A stretch of DNA of 64,000 nucleotides from Escallonia rubra (taxonomy: Eukaryota; Streptophyta; Magnoliopsida; Escalloniales; Escalloniaceae). The DNA lies in contig JAVXUO010002134.1 in the NCBI GenBank assembly GCA_033065855.1, positions 124,001-188,000 of the forward strand. The letters are read 5' to 3'. How positions within the stretch are numbered: position 1 is the stretch's first letter; every line of letters begins with the position of its first letter. Shown in pieces: positions 61,904 through 64,000 of the stretch. The notes under the pieces are model-generated. The model was not told the origin of the DNA, did no database searches, and worked only from the letters and a program-made list of their open reading frames with translations. Made by a program: the position numbers and the translations under genes.

Positions 61904-62959
61904 ACCGGGTTAGCAGCCAAATTTTTTCCCTATTACAAAAGCAGTTAACACTCTATACATTTGAGTTACAATCATAAGCTCTAAATGCCTAGCACCCTTT
62001 TTAGCTCTCAATGGTTAACTCACAGCATTTATCTCTCAACGACTAATACTTCTCAATGGCGTTTGATGTGTGTTGTGTTTGGTGTTGAAAACCTTTGACA
62101 AACTTTTCCTTTGACCGGAGAAGAAGTAGGTGGCTAGTTGCCAAATGCATAGTGCATAATTCTTGTTCACACATGACTAGTCACTTTGAGAATAATTACC
62201 AAAGTCGGCTTGTGTGAACAACAAATGCATTCTCACCTTTTCTCATGCTTGTCTTTGACAAATTGAGTCCACCCAAAAAAATAAACCTTGAAGTTGTGTG
62301 TGGAAGCTTTAGCTTCCACAAACGATTCCATGTCTTCGAGGGTATAGCGCCTCAAGGGTTAAAAAGCAAATTCGCAGATTCAACATGGTATACTTTTTGC
62401 ATGTGGAGAAGGTGATAGCCAGATCGTACTAAATAATGGCCAGAAGGGGTCAGGTCCCAGATCAATTTATCAGGGTAGTTGTTGTTTGAGATGTGATAGC
62501 TACTGATCAGTTTACAAATGCTCTCTGAATTTCGTTTTTTTTTTTTTTTGAATGAGAGTGATGTTCCATGCCTGATTGAGATGAAAATCCAGTACCATTT
62601 GAATTTCACTGTTTGGTTGTCGCTAATCCTGGGGTTTCCCTTAGCCAGTAGTTATCTCAAACGGAGGTTGTGTGACCGTAACCAACGTAGCCCTGGAAGC
62701 AATCAATCCCGTCTATGGAGAATTTTCTCGCCGTACCCACGAAATATTTACTGTTGCTTTTGCTTCAAAAAAAATTCTTGACCTTACAGTACTTGCTTTA
62801 AAAGTTTGACTGAATTGGGAGTCGTGATTTTGCATAACATGTCAAGATCGAGGATTTGTTCTAAGATAGAGCTTGTTTTGAGGGCCAAATCTTGTTGGTA
62901 GCAATATCCATAGTCCTTTCTTATAAAGGAGTAGGGCTTGATATATCAGCAGATCTGAG

Positions 62960-64000
62960 ATGGAAAAAGGCGTGCGTCGGGGAGTTTTTGTACTGAGAGC
63001 TGGTCCAAAAATGACCTAAACTTATTGACATACCTCTGAACTTCATATTTGGACGATGCTAGCTTCCATGTCTAAAATCTTACCCGTCAGCATGCATTTG
63101 AATATACTTTGGTCTTCCTGTAATTTTGCTTTCTTAATCAGGAATAAGCACGCTACTACGTACCGAACCAGGCAATGTAGGACCTCTTCTTGTTAAACTT
63201 GGAGAAGAAGAAGCCATGGTCGAGTCCAAAAACTGGTTTAGGTCTTCAAATTTCAACGGGGTAAAAGAGGTTTAAACCCGAAAGGCCGCATCTCAATAAA
63301 GCGTAAAGCAAAGGGACAGGTAGGGCTAATTTTTGGGGTGGTCAAATCAAGGCTCATAAAGGCAAGTATGCTGCTGTTGGGGGGGGGGGGGGGGGGGGAG
63401 CAGAGATGCTATATCCACAAAATGCCGCTAAATATTTTTTAGCGACAACAAATTGTCACTATAAATATCAGTAACAGCGACAAAATACTTTTAATAATAA
63501 TCTTTTGTCGCTAAATGCTGTACAGTACCTCTGCTGTACAGCAGAAGATCTTGATCCGGGGCATCCTATCATCATTGATTTTGAACTTGAAAGAGAACAT
63601 TATATAACAATGTCAGAGAGGTTTGTATATCATGGTTTCTTGACTTTCTTCCATTGCCCATTGCTTTGTATTAGACATAAATTTAATGGAGTGTTACACT
63701 TTATTGTTGGAAGGCTCGTACCAAATTCTGCAAAAGGGTATTGTTGGCAAGAGTCTTTTTTGAATGAAAAGTTAAAATTTTACGTAGTTTACTTAAAATC
63801 TCGGAATCTACGAGGTGTAATGTTTGATGACTTTCTCAAATGAGTACTACGTAACTATAATTGGTCATGAGATAAATAACTTAGAAGTAACTGTTGCAAC
63901 GACAAAAAAAGAAGAGACGACTGCGATAAAAAATTAGAAGGAGATAGAGAGTAATGAAAAGTCGAAAAATAGAGAGGAAAGCAACGTGAAAGTGGGCGTG
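62960..64000. other. right-end spacer
   Basis: No gene supported. It holds a 20-base G run (63379-63398) and a MITE of the GCGAC family (63419-63522). A 112-codon frame at 63505-63843 begins inside the MITE at a TTG; its downstream part (AEDLDPGHPIIIDFELER) has ordinary amino-acid composition but no family I recognise. Confidence 0.45.
63419..63522. mobile_element. small MITE of the GCGACAATTAA family (copy at right end)
   Basis: Starts GCCGCTAAATATTTTTTAGC and ends CTTTTGTCGCTAAATGC. It has AGCGACAACAAATTGTCACT in the middle. About 104 bp, self-complementary, non-coding. Confidence 0.55.

Larger units (their letters stand above)
61080..62960 (-). pseudogene. decayed LINE (non-LTR retrotransposon) reverse-transcriptase remnant
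   Basis: Read on the minus strand, pieces appear in LINE ORF2 order. First YQALLLYKKGLWILLPT (about 62930-62870, the NQALLAKQGWR region), then VGYGH...DNYWL (about 62700-62620), then a WNITLIQK-like stretch (about 62560). Next come PDKLIWDLTPSGHYLVRSGY (about 62480-62400) and LWHIWLRKNGISF (about 61205-61165, the conserved WHIWKxRN end). Stops and frameshifts separate the pieces and two later insertions interrupt them (about 61480-61700 and 61710-61903). It is non-functional; the polymerase catalytic domain itself is not visible. Confidence 0.65.

Noticed and set aside
63505..63843. 112-codon frame at the right end
   Set aside because: Starts with TTG inside a MITE and has no recognisable family; possible exon but unsupported.

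Overview
This is nuclear DNA from a flowering plant, almost certainly a eudicot. The reasons are spliced genes with GT-AG introns, a nuclear-encoded photosystem II subunit with a bipartite transit peptide, plant-only families (MSL channels, ELF4-like), a telo-box/site II ribosomal-protein promoter, and plant-type transposons (hAT, MULE, Helitron, Au-type SINE, LINE). I cannot name the species.

Region 1 (1-23.5 kb) is a tandem array of four MSL10-like (MscS-like) mechanosensitive channel genes, all on the + strand. In order they are A (only exons 3-5 in the window, with a late frameshift), B (699 aa), C (709 aa) and D (766 aa, the most divergent). All share one five-exon structure with exons of identical length (exon 2 124 nt, exon 3 294 nt, exon 4 203 nt). 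Copy B carries a second, intact exon 2 about 540 bp downstream of the first. Introns and spacers have taken up an LTR-like insertion and two hAT elements with clean 8-bp target duplications. One of the hATs is absent from the paralogous spacer.

Region 2 (25-35 kb) is a compact housekeeping block. PSBX (+) converges on RPA1/RPA70 (-), followed by RPS3/uS3 (-, six exons). PSBX next to RPA70A is, from memory, also the Arabidopsis order (At2g06520/At2g06510). RPS3 has paired inverted telo-boxes and site II motifs upstream. Several introns and flanks contain local tandem duplications (220-bp units in an RPS3 intron, a duplicated RPA1 3' end, a short repeat in the long RPA1 intron).

Region 3 (35-51 kb) is gene-poor. 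It holds an ELF4-LIKE clock-family gene (-) with a 5'-UTR intron, a small acyl-CoA-binding protein gene (+) whose first coding exon is only 12 nt, and an intronless UP3-type dimeric A/B-barrel stress protein (+). Between them lie decayed repeats, a (TA)n tract and poly-G runs.

Region 4 (51-64 kb) has no gene I can support. It is a transposon graveyard: two Au-like SINEs (from 49.3 kb), a pair of Helitron-like elements with a nested DNA transposon, a MULE with a 9-bp A-run duplication, a GGT/ACC foldback-like tract, a decayed LINE reverse-transcriptase remnant on the minus strand, and small MITEs of one family that also occurs near RPA1.
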